Positions 13,983-22,700 of a stretch of DNA of 27,267 bases are shown one piece after another; the first letter of the stretch is position 1, and each line of letters starts with the position of its first letter. Both the position numbers and the translations under genes were made by a program. This stretch comes from SBAX01 sp964646605 (GTDB lineage: Bacteria; Planctomycetota; Phycisphaerae; UBA1845), in assembly GCA_964646605.1 (NCBI GenBank), contig CAZYEX010000025.1:1-27267 (forward strand). Reading direction: 5' to 3'. The notes under the pieces are model-generated. The model was not told the DNA's origin. It searched no databases and saw nothing but the letters and a program-made list of their open reading frames with translations.

Positions 13983-16900
13983 TCATGGCGGGGGGGATGG
14001 ATCGTCGCGCCGCTGGTTGAGGCGCTGGGCAAGGTCCTGCAACGCTTGGCTCTGCGGGTTCTTGGCGAGGGCCATCTGAAGGAAGCGAAGGGCGTCGTCG
14101 AGGGGGAGTCCAGCCTGGAGCGCGTCCTGAAGGTGCTTCGCCGTGGCCACGTCATCGCCTCGATAGAAGGCCAAGTCGGCGGCGAGAAGACGCCCGGCGG
14201 GATCGTCGGGAGCGAGTTCCAACGCCCGTTTCGACCACCGATCCAATTTCGGGAGCAAACTCTCGGCGGGTCGGCGGAGGTTCTCGGTTTCACGTCGGCG
14301 CAACAACGACTCGCATAGACGGCGAAACCGCGTCCCCAGTTCGTGTTCGATGATGGGTTCGGGCACTCCCGCCGGGGCGAGCTCGCGCAAGAGGCGGCGG
14401 GCCTGGGGTTCGTCATCGGCGGCGAGATGATAATGAATCAGGCGTTGGCGAACGCCGGTTGCGAGGTCCCGCCCCGGGCGCGAATCCGGCGCCAACTCGA
14501 TGGCCCGCTGGGCGTCATGCATGGCCGCGAGGGGATGCTCGGGGTCGGCGTAAAACCGGCAGTCGGCCAGCTCCGCGTAGGCACTTGCGGCGCCGAGGGG
14601 CGCTTGGTGGGCGATGCGTTCACAGGTCAGCGCCGCGATTTCCAACTTGCGGACGGCCTGCTCATACTCGCCGTCCAGGAAGTCCACGGCGGCCCCAAGG
14701 CGCAACTTTTCTGGCGCCCAGTTCTCGACCGCCTCGCCGCCCGCGGCCTCGTCGGGCGGGGAGAGAAGCGCCTGCATGGCCTCGTTCACCACGCGGCTCA
14801 GGTCAGCGCGGAACGACGTGGCGGGCAGGAGTTCACCGAGCAAGTCGACATAGGCATCGGAAAGACGATGGTAGCGCAGAGGGCGGGCGAGGAGCTCGAT
14901 GGTTCGCGCGACATCGGTCGTCGGACCCGCGGCGCGGACGATCTCGACGGCGAGGACCGGCTCGAAGGGTTGTCGCACAATTTCCCGTTCCAGCGCCGCG
15001 ACCGCATTGCGAAGGTAGGCGCTGGCCGCACCGCTGTCGCCGCGATGCACCGCGGTCCGCGCCTGCAGGACGTTGATCGCATAATCCAAATGGCCGAGGT
15101 CCATGAAACCGGGCGCCGCGGAAACAATCTCTTTCAAGGCGCGAGTGGCGAATCGACAGTGCTCGTCGGCGATCTGGTAGTCCTCGGCGATCAGGGCCTC
15201 CAAGCGGGGCGCGGGGGTATCCGCGTGCCGGACGCGCTGTTCACGGTCCGCGGCTCGGGCGTGGACCTGCTCGGCGATGGTCACGTGGACTTGGGCGAGT
15301 CGCAGCAGGCTCACCAGCGCCCGTTGGGGGTACAAACGGTCGGTTGCGGACATGCCCGCTCGAAGCGCGGAGTCGTGATCGCCTTTCTGAAGGAACGTAT
15401 CCCGAGCGAACGCGGAGCGCGCCGCACGAAAGTCCTGCTGGGTTGCGATCAGGACGGCCGCTCCGACGACCAGACCCACGACTCCCGCCAGCGTCCGCCT
15501 CCCTGGAGTCGCCAAGCCCGACAGGATTCGCGATTCGCTCCGCGACGCTGATGCCGCCCACAATAGGCCCAAAACGCTGAAGAACACCAGCGGCACCTCG
15601 CAGACTCGCAGTCCGACGCTGAACGTTTCCTCGACCACCAAGGCCACCAAGGCCCCGAGGAGCCCCACCAAAATCCCGTCGGGCGTGCGTGCGCCTTGGC
15701 GAACCCGAAGGGTGCCGGCTTGGAGGCTCAGGAGAAGCATGGCCACGGCGAGGACGATCCCTACCGTGCCCAGATCGGCCATCACCTCCAGCCATTCGCA
15801 GTGCGCGTGGTCGATGCGCGACTCAAAGACCGTCGGGTCGCGCAACACGTCCTCGACGGCGAACGAATCTCCGCTCATGGCGAAGCCGCCTTGCCCGTGA
15901 CCAACCAGCGGGCGCTCCACGAACATGCGCCAGGCGTAGCTCCAGGCGTAGGCGCGAAGGCGGAGGGTGGCGCTTCGGCCCGCCGCGGACGGGGCGTCCA
16001 TGAAGGTGACGAAGTACCACGATCCTGCGATCACGGAGATCAGGACAAGGGCAACGGGCATGAGCTTCCACCATCGGCGAAGAACGAAGAAGAGCATCCC
16101 CAAGGCGCCGACCCACAATCCTACGACCGCGGCGCGGGAGTCGGAGAGGCACATGGCCCAACCGCTCGCGGCGACGGCTATTGCGTAGCCAAGCGCCGCG
16201 ACGACGGAGCGCGGACCGCCGCCGCGAAACACAGCAACGACACTCTCCACGCTTGTGGCCAGACCCAACAAAATGCCGGGCATGAGCGCCGCCGAGAGGA
16301 ACGTGGGGTTTCCGAAGGGGAACTTGGCTCGCAGAGTCGGATTCCGACCGTAGTAATACGACACCGCGATGAGCGCCGTTACGCCGGTCACGACGATCCA
16401 GACTCGTGACACGATCCGCGCCCCGCGTCCGCCGAGTCCCAACCCCAGGCCAAACGACCAGACGAATCCGGCGGCCAGAAGAACGCTTCCGCCGATCGCC
16501 AAGCGCGGCGCGGACGACCAGCGACTGCTCGCCAGGGACCAGAGAACGTAAAGAAGGGCGAGGATCTGGGCGGTGAGCAGGGGCGAGGCGCCGCGTCGGC
16601 TGATGGGGGTCTCCTGTCCGTTGCCGTCCTCCGAGGCCGATGCCGCGTCGAGTGCCACGGCATCGTCACGGCCCCGGGGTTTGACCAGCCCCGCGAGACT
16701 CAAGGCGATCAGTCCGGCCGCGGCGCCGATCCCCAGAAGATAGCCCTTGATTTCGCCCGCGTTGAGGGTGGGGAAGCGATAATCCAGACACAGAAGCCGC
16801 ACCAGCGTCCGCAGCGGCGACTCCTCGTTCCAGGGAATGGCTCCGTCGACGAGGGTCGTCGTTTCGGCGGCGCTGAGCAGGAGGAATCCGCCGCCCAGCG

Positions 16901-17063
16901 TCGCGGTGGTCAGGAGAATCAAGACCACCTGGAGCGGACGCAGCGGATCATCCACGGGGCGTGGGGAAGGGTTCACGAATGCGGCATCCGTTTCGGCGTC
17001 CGATCCGCGGACGAAATGGGTCCTGGCCACAACTGTAGCGCCGTCCCTCGTGGACGGCGCCAT
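13983..17063 (-). CDS. O-antigen ligase/polymerase-like membrane protein with helical-repeat C-terminus
   Basis: This is a 1026-residue protein. The first half (about residues 40-540) contains roughly a dozen hydrophobic helices. It also has the O-antigen ligase family (Wzy/WaaL, PF04932) periplasmic-loop motif: VGHGQGGFAMSGDS, then HAHCEWLEVMADLGTVG, at about 390-430. The second half (about 560-1026) is soluble and alpha-helical with TPR-like stretches, such as YAELADCRFYADPEHPLAAM and ALELAPDDPAGRLLAADLAF. Family members join or polymerise polysaccharide on the periplasmic face; the tail may recruit partners. The ATG at 17063 has GAGGA about 7 bases upstream, but start and Shine-Dalgarno sequence lie inside a palindromic repeat, and TTG at 17069 or GTG at 16976 are alternatives. 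It follows the cobalamin adenosyltransferase gene closely. Confidence 0.82.
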   Translation of the reverse strand: MAPSTRDGATVVARTHFVRGSDAETDAAFVNPSPRPVDDPLRPLQVVLILLTTATLGGGFLLLSAAETTTLVDGAIPWNEESPLRTLVRLLCLDYRFPTLNAGEIKGYLLGIGAAAGLIALSLAGLVKPRGRDDAVALDAASASEDGNGQETPISRRGASPLLTAQILALLYVLWSLASSRWSSAPRLAIGGSVLLAAGFVWSFGLGLGLGGRGARIVSRVWIVVTGVTALIAVSYYYGRNPTLRAKFPFGNPTFLSAALMPGILLGLATSVESVVAVFRGGGPRSVVAALGYAIAVAASGWAMCLSDSRAAVVGLWVGALGMLFFVLRRWWKLMPVALVLISVIAGSWYFVTFMDAPSAAGRSATLRLRAYAWSYAWRMFVERPLVGHGQGGFAMSGDSFAVEDVLRDPTVFESRIDHAHCEWLEVMADLGTVGIVLAVAMLLLSLQAGTLRVRQGARTPDGILVGLLGALVALVVEETFSVGLRVCEVPLVFFSVLGLLWAASASRSESRILSGLATPGRRTLAGVVGLVVGAAVLIATQQDFRAARSAFARDTFLQKGDHDSALRAGMSATDRLYPQRALVSLLRLAQVHVTIAEQVHARAADREQRVRHADTPAPRLEALIAEDYQIADEHCRFATRALKEIVSAAPGFMDLGHLDYAINVLQARTAVHRGDSGAASAYLRNAVAALEREIVRQPFEPVLAVEIVRAAGPTTDVARTIELLARPLRYHRLSDAYVDLLGELLPATSFRADLSRVVNEAMQALLSPPDEAAGGEAVENWAPEKLRLGAAVDFLDGEYEQAVRKLEIAALTCERIAHQAPLGAASAYAELADCRFYADPEHPLAAMHDAQRAIELAPDSRPGRDLATGVRQRLIHYHLAADDEPQARRLLRELAPAGVPEPIIEHELGTRFRRLCESLLRRRETENLRRPAESLLPKLDRWSKRALELAPDDPAGRLLAADLAFYRGDDVATAKHLQDALQAGLPLDDALRFLQMALAKNPQSQALQDLAQRLNQRRDDPSPPP

Positions 17064-17099
17064 GGGCAATCCTCGCCACCCACAAGGGGTGGCGCTACA
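17034..17099. repeat. Compound palindrome (BIME-like) overlapping two gene ends
   Basis: Outer arms TGTAGCGCC (17034-17042) and GGCGCTACA (17091-17099) are perfect inverted repeats. Inside are two hairpins: GCGCCGTCC/GGACGGCGC with loop CTCGT (17038-17060), and GCCACCC/GGGTGGC (17075-17093). Two hairpins in opposite arrangement is typical of paired REP elements. The right arm contains the stop codon of the cobalamin adenosyltransferase gene. The middle contains the start codon and ribosome-binding site of the ligase-like gene. Confidence 0.85.
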
Positions 17100-17640
17100 T
17101 CGCAGGGGGTTTCCAGGGGATATCCTCGACGCCTGCCCGCCGGTTGGTCCGCCGCGCCAAGGCGAAGAGCAGGTCGCTCAACCGATTTAGATACACGACG
17201 GCGGTCCGGTCGATGGACTGCTCTTTCGCCAACGCCACCACGGTCCGTTCCGCGCGGCGGCAAACGGTTCGGGCCAGGTGCAAGCGTGCCGCGGTGAGCG
17301 AACCGCCCGGTAAAATGAAGTTCCTCAGCGGCTCCACCTCCGCCGTCGCCTGGTCGATCCAATGTTCGAGCTGGACGATCTGGGTCTCGGTGACGGACTG
17401 TTGCGCTGTACGTCCGGGGGGCGTCGCCAACTGCGCACCCAGCTCGAATAGCTCCGCTTGGATCCGCCGCAGTGCCCCGCACGTATCCGGATCGTCGCAT
17501 TCGGCCAGCACCAAGCCGATCACGGCGTTGGTCTCGTCCACGTCGCCATAGGCGACAACGCGCGGGTCGCATTTTTCGACGCGAACGTCGCCGATCAGCC
17601 CGGTGGACCCGTCGTCGCCGCGTTTGGTATAGAGCTTCAT
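17095..17640 (-). CDS. PduO-type cob(I)yrinic acid a,c-diamide / cobalamin adenosyltransferase
   Basis: The 181-residue protein carries all PduO/MMAB landmarks: the ATP-binding N-terminus TKRGDDGSTGLIG, then AYGDVDETNAVIGL, LFELGAQLATP, and the C-terminal block PGGSLTAARLHLARTVCRRA followed by YLNRLSDLLFALAR. It transfers the adenosyl group of ATP to cob(I)alamin to make coenzyme B12, acting as a cytosolic trimer. The ATG at 17640 begins the conserved MKLYTKRG; the longer frame upstream has no family similarity. The stop codon TAG (17095-17097) lies within the outer arm of a palindromic repeat, so the repeat may have replaced the original 3' end. It lies downstream of a PocR-domain phosphatase gene. 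Confidence 0.92.
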   Translation of the reverse strand: MKLYTKRGDDGSTGLIGDVRVEKCDPRVVAYGDVDETNAVIGLVLAECDDPDTCGALRRIQAELFELGAQLATPPGRTAQQSVTETQIVQLEHWIDQATAEVEPLRNFILPGGSLTAARLHLARTVCRRAERTVVALAKEQSIDRTAVVYLNRLSDLLFALARRTNRRAGVEDIPWKPPAM

Positions 17641-17799
17641 ACGTAGGCACCCGCGCCTTCTGGAGTCGATTATAGTCCGCATCGTTCGTCGGGCAATTCC
17701 GCGCCGGCGGGCCGCATCCGACTCCGGCGCGGGAGCGACGGGGCTCGAGACCTCTCCGCTACGCACACGGCTCGCCTAGGGTCGTCGTTCTGAGCCGTT

Positions 17800-19551
17800 C
17801 TACACCACCTTGAGGACGACGACGGTGATGTCGTCGGACTGCGGGGCCAATCCTACGAAGCGGCGCACGTCCCAGAGGATCTGCCCGGCCAGTTGCTGGG
17901 CGTCGAGCCTCTTGTGCCGCCAGATCGAGGAGCGCAGTCGGGCGGCGCCGAACGGTTCGCCGTGGAAGTCCATGGCCTCCGTCACGCCGTCGGTGACCAG
18001 GACGATAAGGTCCTCGGGTTTGAGGGCCACGCTTTCCTGTTCATAGGACTCGTCGCGCTGGATGCCCAGGACCAACCCGCCGGCGTTCAACTCCACGAAC
18101 CGCTCGCCGCGCAAAAGCAGCGGCGGCAGATGCCCGGCACTGCAGTAGGTGAAGGTCCGTCCGTCGGAGGATAGAACGGCATACAGCAATGTGGCGAAGT
18201 CGGCGACAAGCGTTCCCGCGTACATGTGGCGGTTGAGTTCCGCGATGGCCGTGGCGGCGTCGGCGGCGGACGGTGCGAAGGCCCGTAGTGCGGATCGAAT
18301 CGAGGCCATCAAAAGGGCGGCGGGCAGGCCCTTGCCCACCACGTCGGCGATGCACAGGCCCGTGCGCCCGTCGGACAGTTCCAGAAAATCGTAGAAGTCG
18401 CCGCCCACTTCGAGCGTCGGGTCATAGACGCACCCGATGGTCAGACCGGTCAGCGTGGGAGGCCGGGCGGGCAACATGCGACGTTGAATCTGCGCCGCGG
18501 CATCGACTTGCCTTTTCACATGCTCGGCCTCGATCTGGTCGGCGTACAGGCGACCGTGGATGATGGCGGCGGCCGCCTGCGAGGCGATGGAACCCAGCAG
18601 CGACTCCTCCGATTCGCTGAAGCGGTGCGGCTGGGCGGTGTAGACGCGGATCACGCCGATGGTCTGACCGCGATAGCTCAGCGGCACGCACAGACCGCTG
18701 ACGATGCCTTCGCGGCGTGCGTTTTCGGGATAGCGAATGCGCGGATCGGTGCGGGCGTCCTCGATGTAGACGGTGTGCCCGGCGAAGGCGGCCCCGTCGA
18801 TGCGGCTCTTGTGCAGCACCACCGGCCCCTTGCGGAGATACTCCTCGGACAGGTTACAGACCGCCTTGATGACCAATTCGCCGGTGTCGGTGTTGAGCAG
18901 GCGAATGGCGCAGGCCTTGACGGGCATGACTTCGACCACGCGGCGGACCGTACGATTGAGGATTTCCTGCAAGTCCTGCGTGCCCGAGAGGAGGTCGGTG
19001 AATTCGTGGACGGTGCGAAGGTCTTCGAGCTGCCGCCCGATCCGCCGGGCCTGCCCGAAAAGCAGGGCGACGATATCGGCCAACACGTCGGCGAAACGGT
19101 GGATCGCCTCGCGCGTTCCGCCGCGCCGCGGATCGAGCATCGCCGCGGCGACGGCGAGGTCCTCACCGCGGATCCCATAGTCCTCCGCGATGTGTTGGAC
19201 TTGCTCGGTCGGCGGGGGGGAGTGCAAACGGGTGCCCACGACCAATAGCGCCAGGGCCGTCCCGTTGTCGGAGATCGGCGTTGAATAGAGGTGCATCCCC
19301 TCGTGACAGGTCACGGCGCGTTTGGGGTCGGCGGACCGCGAGCGTACACGGATACCCTCCTGGAGAGCTTGCTGTCCGCGCGGCGAGGTTCCCAGCAGTT
19401 CGGAATAGGGACTGCCCCACGTAGGACGGGTTATGAGCTCTCCGTCGAGAGCCGCAATACACACCGACATCCGCCCCAAGGCCGCAAAGCGGTCCTGAAT
19501 CTGCTGCAAGGTACCCAGGCTGACGTACGACGTTAGCTCGCCCGCGCTCAT
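17800..19551 (-). CDS. PocR-GAF-SpoIIE (PP2C-like) serine phosphatase
   Basis: The 583-residue cytosolic signalling protein has three modules. Residues about 8-140 resemble the PocR ligand-binding domain (LQQIQDRFAALG near the start, then VTCHEGMHLYSTPISDNG and ALLVVGTRL). Residues about 195-345 are a GAF domain (LQEILNRTVRRVVEVMPV to SIASQAAAAI). Residues about 365-583 are a SpoIIE/RsbU-type PP2C phosphatase. The last has the metal-binding motifs EVGGDFYDF, CIADVVGKGLPAALLM, VLVTDGVTEAMD and the closing QSDDITVVVL. Such proteins usually dephosphorylate anti-sigma-factor antagonists in partner-switching control of stress sigma factors. No antagonist or anti-sigma gene is nearby. The PocR module suggests small-molecule sensing. 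It is encoded upstream of the cobalamin adenosyltransferase with a 159-base gap. Confidence 0.88.
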   Translation of the reverse strand: MSAGELTSYVSLGTLQQIQDRFAALGRMSVCIAALDGELITRPTWGSPYSELLGTSPRGQQALQEGIRVRSRSADPKRAVTCHEGMHLYSTPISDNGTALALLVVGTRLHSPPPTEQVQHIAEDYGIRGEDLAVAAAMLDPRRGGTREAIHRFADVLADIVALLFGQARRIGRQLEDLRTVHEFTDLLSGTQDLQEILNRTVRRVVEVMPVKACAIRLLNTDTGELVIKAVCNLSEEYLRKGPVVLHKSRIDGAAFAGHTVYIEDARTDPRIRYPENARREGIVSGLCVPLSYRGQTIGVIRVYTAQPHRFSESEESLLGSIASQAAAAIIHGRLYADQIEAEHVKRQVDAAAQIQRRMLPARPPTLTGLTIGCVYDPTLEVGGDFYDFLELSDGRTGLCIADVVGKGLPAALLMASIRSALRAFAPSAADAATAIAELNRHMYAGTLVADFATLLYAVLSSDGRTFTYCSAGHLPPLLLRGERFVELNAGGLVLGIQRDESYEQESVALKPEDLIVLVTDGVTEAMDFHGEPFGAARLRSSIWRHKRLDAQQLAGQILWDVRRFVGLAPQSDDITVVVLKVV

Positions 19552-19627
19552 AGCCGCTGTATTCTAGACCATTCCCACGCATCTTGAACCATGCCACGTC
19601 GGGCGACAAACCCCTCGCGGCGCGCCG

Positions 19628-19689
19628 AAAAAAAACGCCCTGTCGTCGGCGGCCAGTGGCATCTTGCGGCAGCCGACGAACAGGGCGTT
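19628..19689 (-). terminator. Rho-independent terminator of the six-redoxin gene
   Basis: Read leftward, a 17-base-pair stem with a single bulged base (arms 19672-19689 and 19634-19650, GCCGACGA/TCGTCGGC and CAGGGCGTT/AACGCCCTG) closes a 21-base loop. Eight U residues follow (A8 at 19628-19635 on the plus strand, sharing its last two bases with the stem). It begins about 50 bases after the stop of the 19741-24129 gene and precedes the phosphatase gene, so the two are probably separate transcripts. Confidence 0.85.
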
Positions 19690-19740
19690 GGTGATGACTT
19701 CGTTACGTAGCGGAGCGGCTTGAGGGCCGGTCCCACACGC

Positions 19741-22700
19741 TTAGTTTCCTCCGGGAGCTCCGGCCGCGGGCTTTCCGGCGATCAGTGCGTCAAGCTGGGT
19801 CTTCAGGGACTTGTCGAGGTCCTGCTGCGCCCCGATGTTGACGTGGGCGATCTTACCATCGCGTCCGACGATCACCATTGTCGGATAGCTGACGGCCTTG
19901 AACATCTGACCGACCTTGTTCTCGGTATCCTTGGCGAGTTCCAGGCGCGATCCGGCGCCCTTGAACACGTCGACCACCTCCTCGGTGGTGAACTCCTTCT
20001 GCCCCATCTTCTGAGCGACGTTGACGAACCGGACGCCCTTGGCCTCATACTCGGAGCGAACGGATTCGACGCCGGGAAGCTGCTTCTTGCAGTAACCGCA
20101 GTTGGGTGCGACGAAATTCAGGACCGTCGCGGGATGATCCTTGAACATCTCGCTGGAGACCTTCTTCCCCTCAAGCGTGTCGATGGCGAAGGCGGGGGCC
20201 GGTTGGCCGACGAGCTGCATAGCCGGTCGTTGCGGCGGTTGCGGCGGCGGCGTGGCGCCGGGGGCTGCGCCCGGGGCCGGAGTCGGCGCCGGGGGCGCTT
20301 GGGCCGCGGCGACGGCCGGGACCGGCTTGCCCGCGATCAGCGCATCGAGCTGACCCTGCAAGCGCGACTCGAGGTCCCCGATGTTTCCGACGTTGACCGC
20401 TTCGACCTTTCCGCTCTTGCCCACGACGACCATCGTCGGGTATCCCGTGGCGTTGAACAGCGGACCCACTTTGTTGCCCGGATCGCGGGCGACTTCCAAC
20501 TCGGCGCCGAGTTCCTTGAGAATGGCCAGCGTTTCCTCTTCGGAGAACTCCTTGCCCATGCTCTCGACGACGTTCACAAAGCGCACGCCCTTGTCGGTGT
20601 AGGTCTTGCGAATCGTTTCCAATCGCGGGATTTGCTTCTTGCAATATCCGCAGTTGGGAGCAAAGAAGTTCAACACCGTCGCGGGGGCATTGGCGAGTTC
20701 GCCGTTGCTGAGCGGTTTTCCGCCGACTGTGGTCAAGCTGAACGCCGGAGCGGCCTTGCCCACCATATCCTCCGGGCGGGCTCGTGAGGGAGCCGCAGGG
20801 CCTTTCGCAAGTTCCGCCGGAATCGGTTTGCCCGCAATTAAGGCGTCCAATTGACCGGTCACGCGCTTTTCGAGATCGGCGAGCGCCCCGACGTTGACGG
20901 CTTCGACCTTTCCGCTCTTGCCGACGACGACCATAGTCGGGAAGCCGGTGGCGTTGAACATTCCGCCGACCTTGTTGCCCGAATCGCGGGCGACTTCAAG
21001 TTCCGCGCCGAGGTCTTTGAGTATCTTGAGGGTCTCCTCCTCGGGGAACTCCTTGCCCATAGTCTCGACCACGTTCACGAAACGAACGCCCTTCTCGGCG
21101 TAGGTCTTGCGAATGGTCTCGAGCTGCGGGATTTGCTTCTTGCAGTAGCCGCAGTTGGGGGCAAAGAAGTTGAGGATGGTCGCCGGGGCGTTGGCGAGTT
21201 CCGCGTTGTTGAGCGGTTTGCCGCCGACGGTGGTGAGGGCGAACGCCGGGGCGGGCTTGCCGACCATGTCGTCGGGTCGAGCCCGCGCCGGGGCGGCCGG
21301 GGCCTTGGCAATTTCCGCGGGGACCGGTTTGCCCGCGATGAGCGCATCCAACTGTCCGGTCAGGCGTTTGTCCAAGTCGGGAAGAGCGCCGACGTTGGCC
21401 GCTTCGACCTTGCCGCTCTTACCGACCACGAGCATGGTCGGGTACCCGCTGGCGTTGAACATCGCCCCGACCTTGTTGCCCGGGTCGCGTGCGACTTCGA
21501 GTTCTGCGCCGATGTCCTTGAGGATCTTCAGCGTCTCCTCCTCGGAGAACTCCTTGCCCATGGTCTCCACCACGTTCACGAATCGGACGCCCTTTTCGGC
21601 ATAGGTTTTGCGGATGGTCTCGACCTGCGGAATCTGCTTCTTGCAGTATCCGCAGTTGGGTGCGAAGAAGTTGAGGACGGTCGCCGGGGCATTGGCGAAC
21701 TCGGCCTTGCTCAGGGCTTTGCCGCCCAGGGTGGTCAAGGAGAAGTCTGGGGCCGGTTTGCCGACCAGATCGTCCGGCTGACCGGGTGTGGGGGCGGCAG
21801 GCTGACCGGGTGTGGGGGCGGCCGGTTGATCCGGGGCCTTGATGATCTGCTTGTTGGCGATCATCTCTTCGGTCGTGAGCTTCGGTTTCGGCGTATCCGT
21901 CGGGGCGGCCGCGGATTGCCCGGCCGCCGCCGGAACCGGCTTGCCCGCGATCAGGGCATTCAGTTGACCCTGGAGACGCGACTCGAGGTCGCCGACGTTG
22001 CCGACGTTGACGGCTTCCACCTTTCCGCTCTTGCCGATCACGACCATGGTCGGGAAGCCGGTTGCGTTAAACAGCGGTCCGACTTTGTTCTGCGGGTCGC
22101 GGGCCAATTCCAATTCCGCGCCGAGGTCCTTCAGGATCTTGGCCGTATCTTCCTCCGTGAACTCCTTGCCCATGGTCTCCGCGACGTTCACGAAGCGAAC
22201 GCCTTTTTCGACGTAGGTCTTGCGTACGGTCTCCAAGCGCGGGATTTGTTTCTTGCAATAGCCGCAGTTGGGGGCGAAGAAGTTGAGGACCGTCGCCGGG
22301 GCGGCGGTGAAGTCCGCATTGGCGAGCGGCTTTCCGGCCACCGTGTTCAGCGAGAACGCGGGGGCGGGTTTCCCGACCAAGTCTTCCGGACGGGCGGGTT
22401 TCGGGGCGTCCGTGGGAGCCTGGGCAGCCACCGCTTCGATGACCGGAACCGGTTTCCCGGCGAGCAGGGCTTCGATCTGACCGGTCAGGCGGGACTCGAG
22501 ATCGCCGAGGTTCCCGCTGTTCACGGCCTCGACTTTGCCGGTCTTGCCCACCACGATCATCGTGGGGTAGCTGTTGGCCTTGAAGAGCGGTCCGACGGTG
22601 TTGCCGTGGTCGATCACCAACTCGGGTTTGAAGTTCGCGCCCTTGATGATGTCCTCGACTTCCATCTGGGTGAACTCTTTGTTGCCCATTTTTTGACTGA

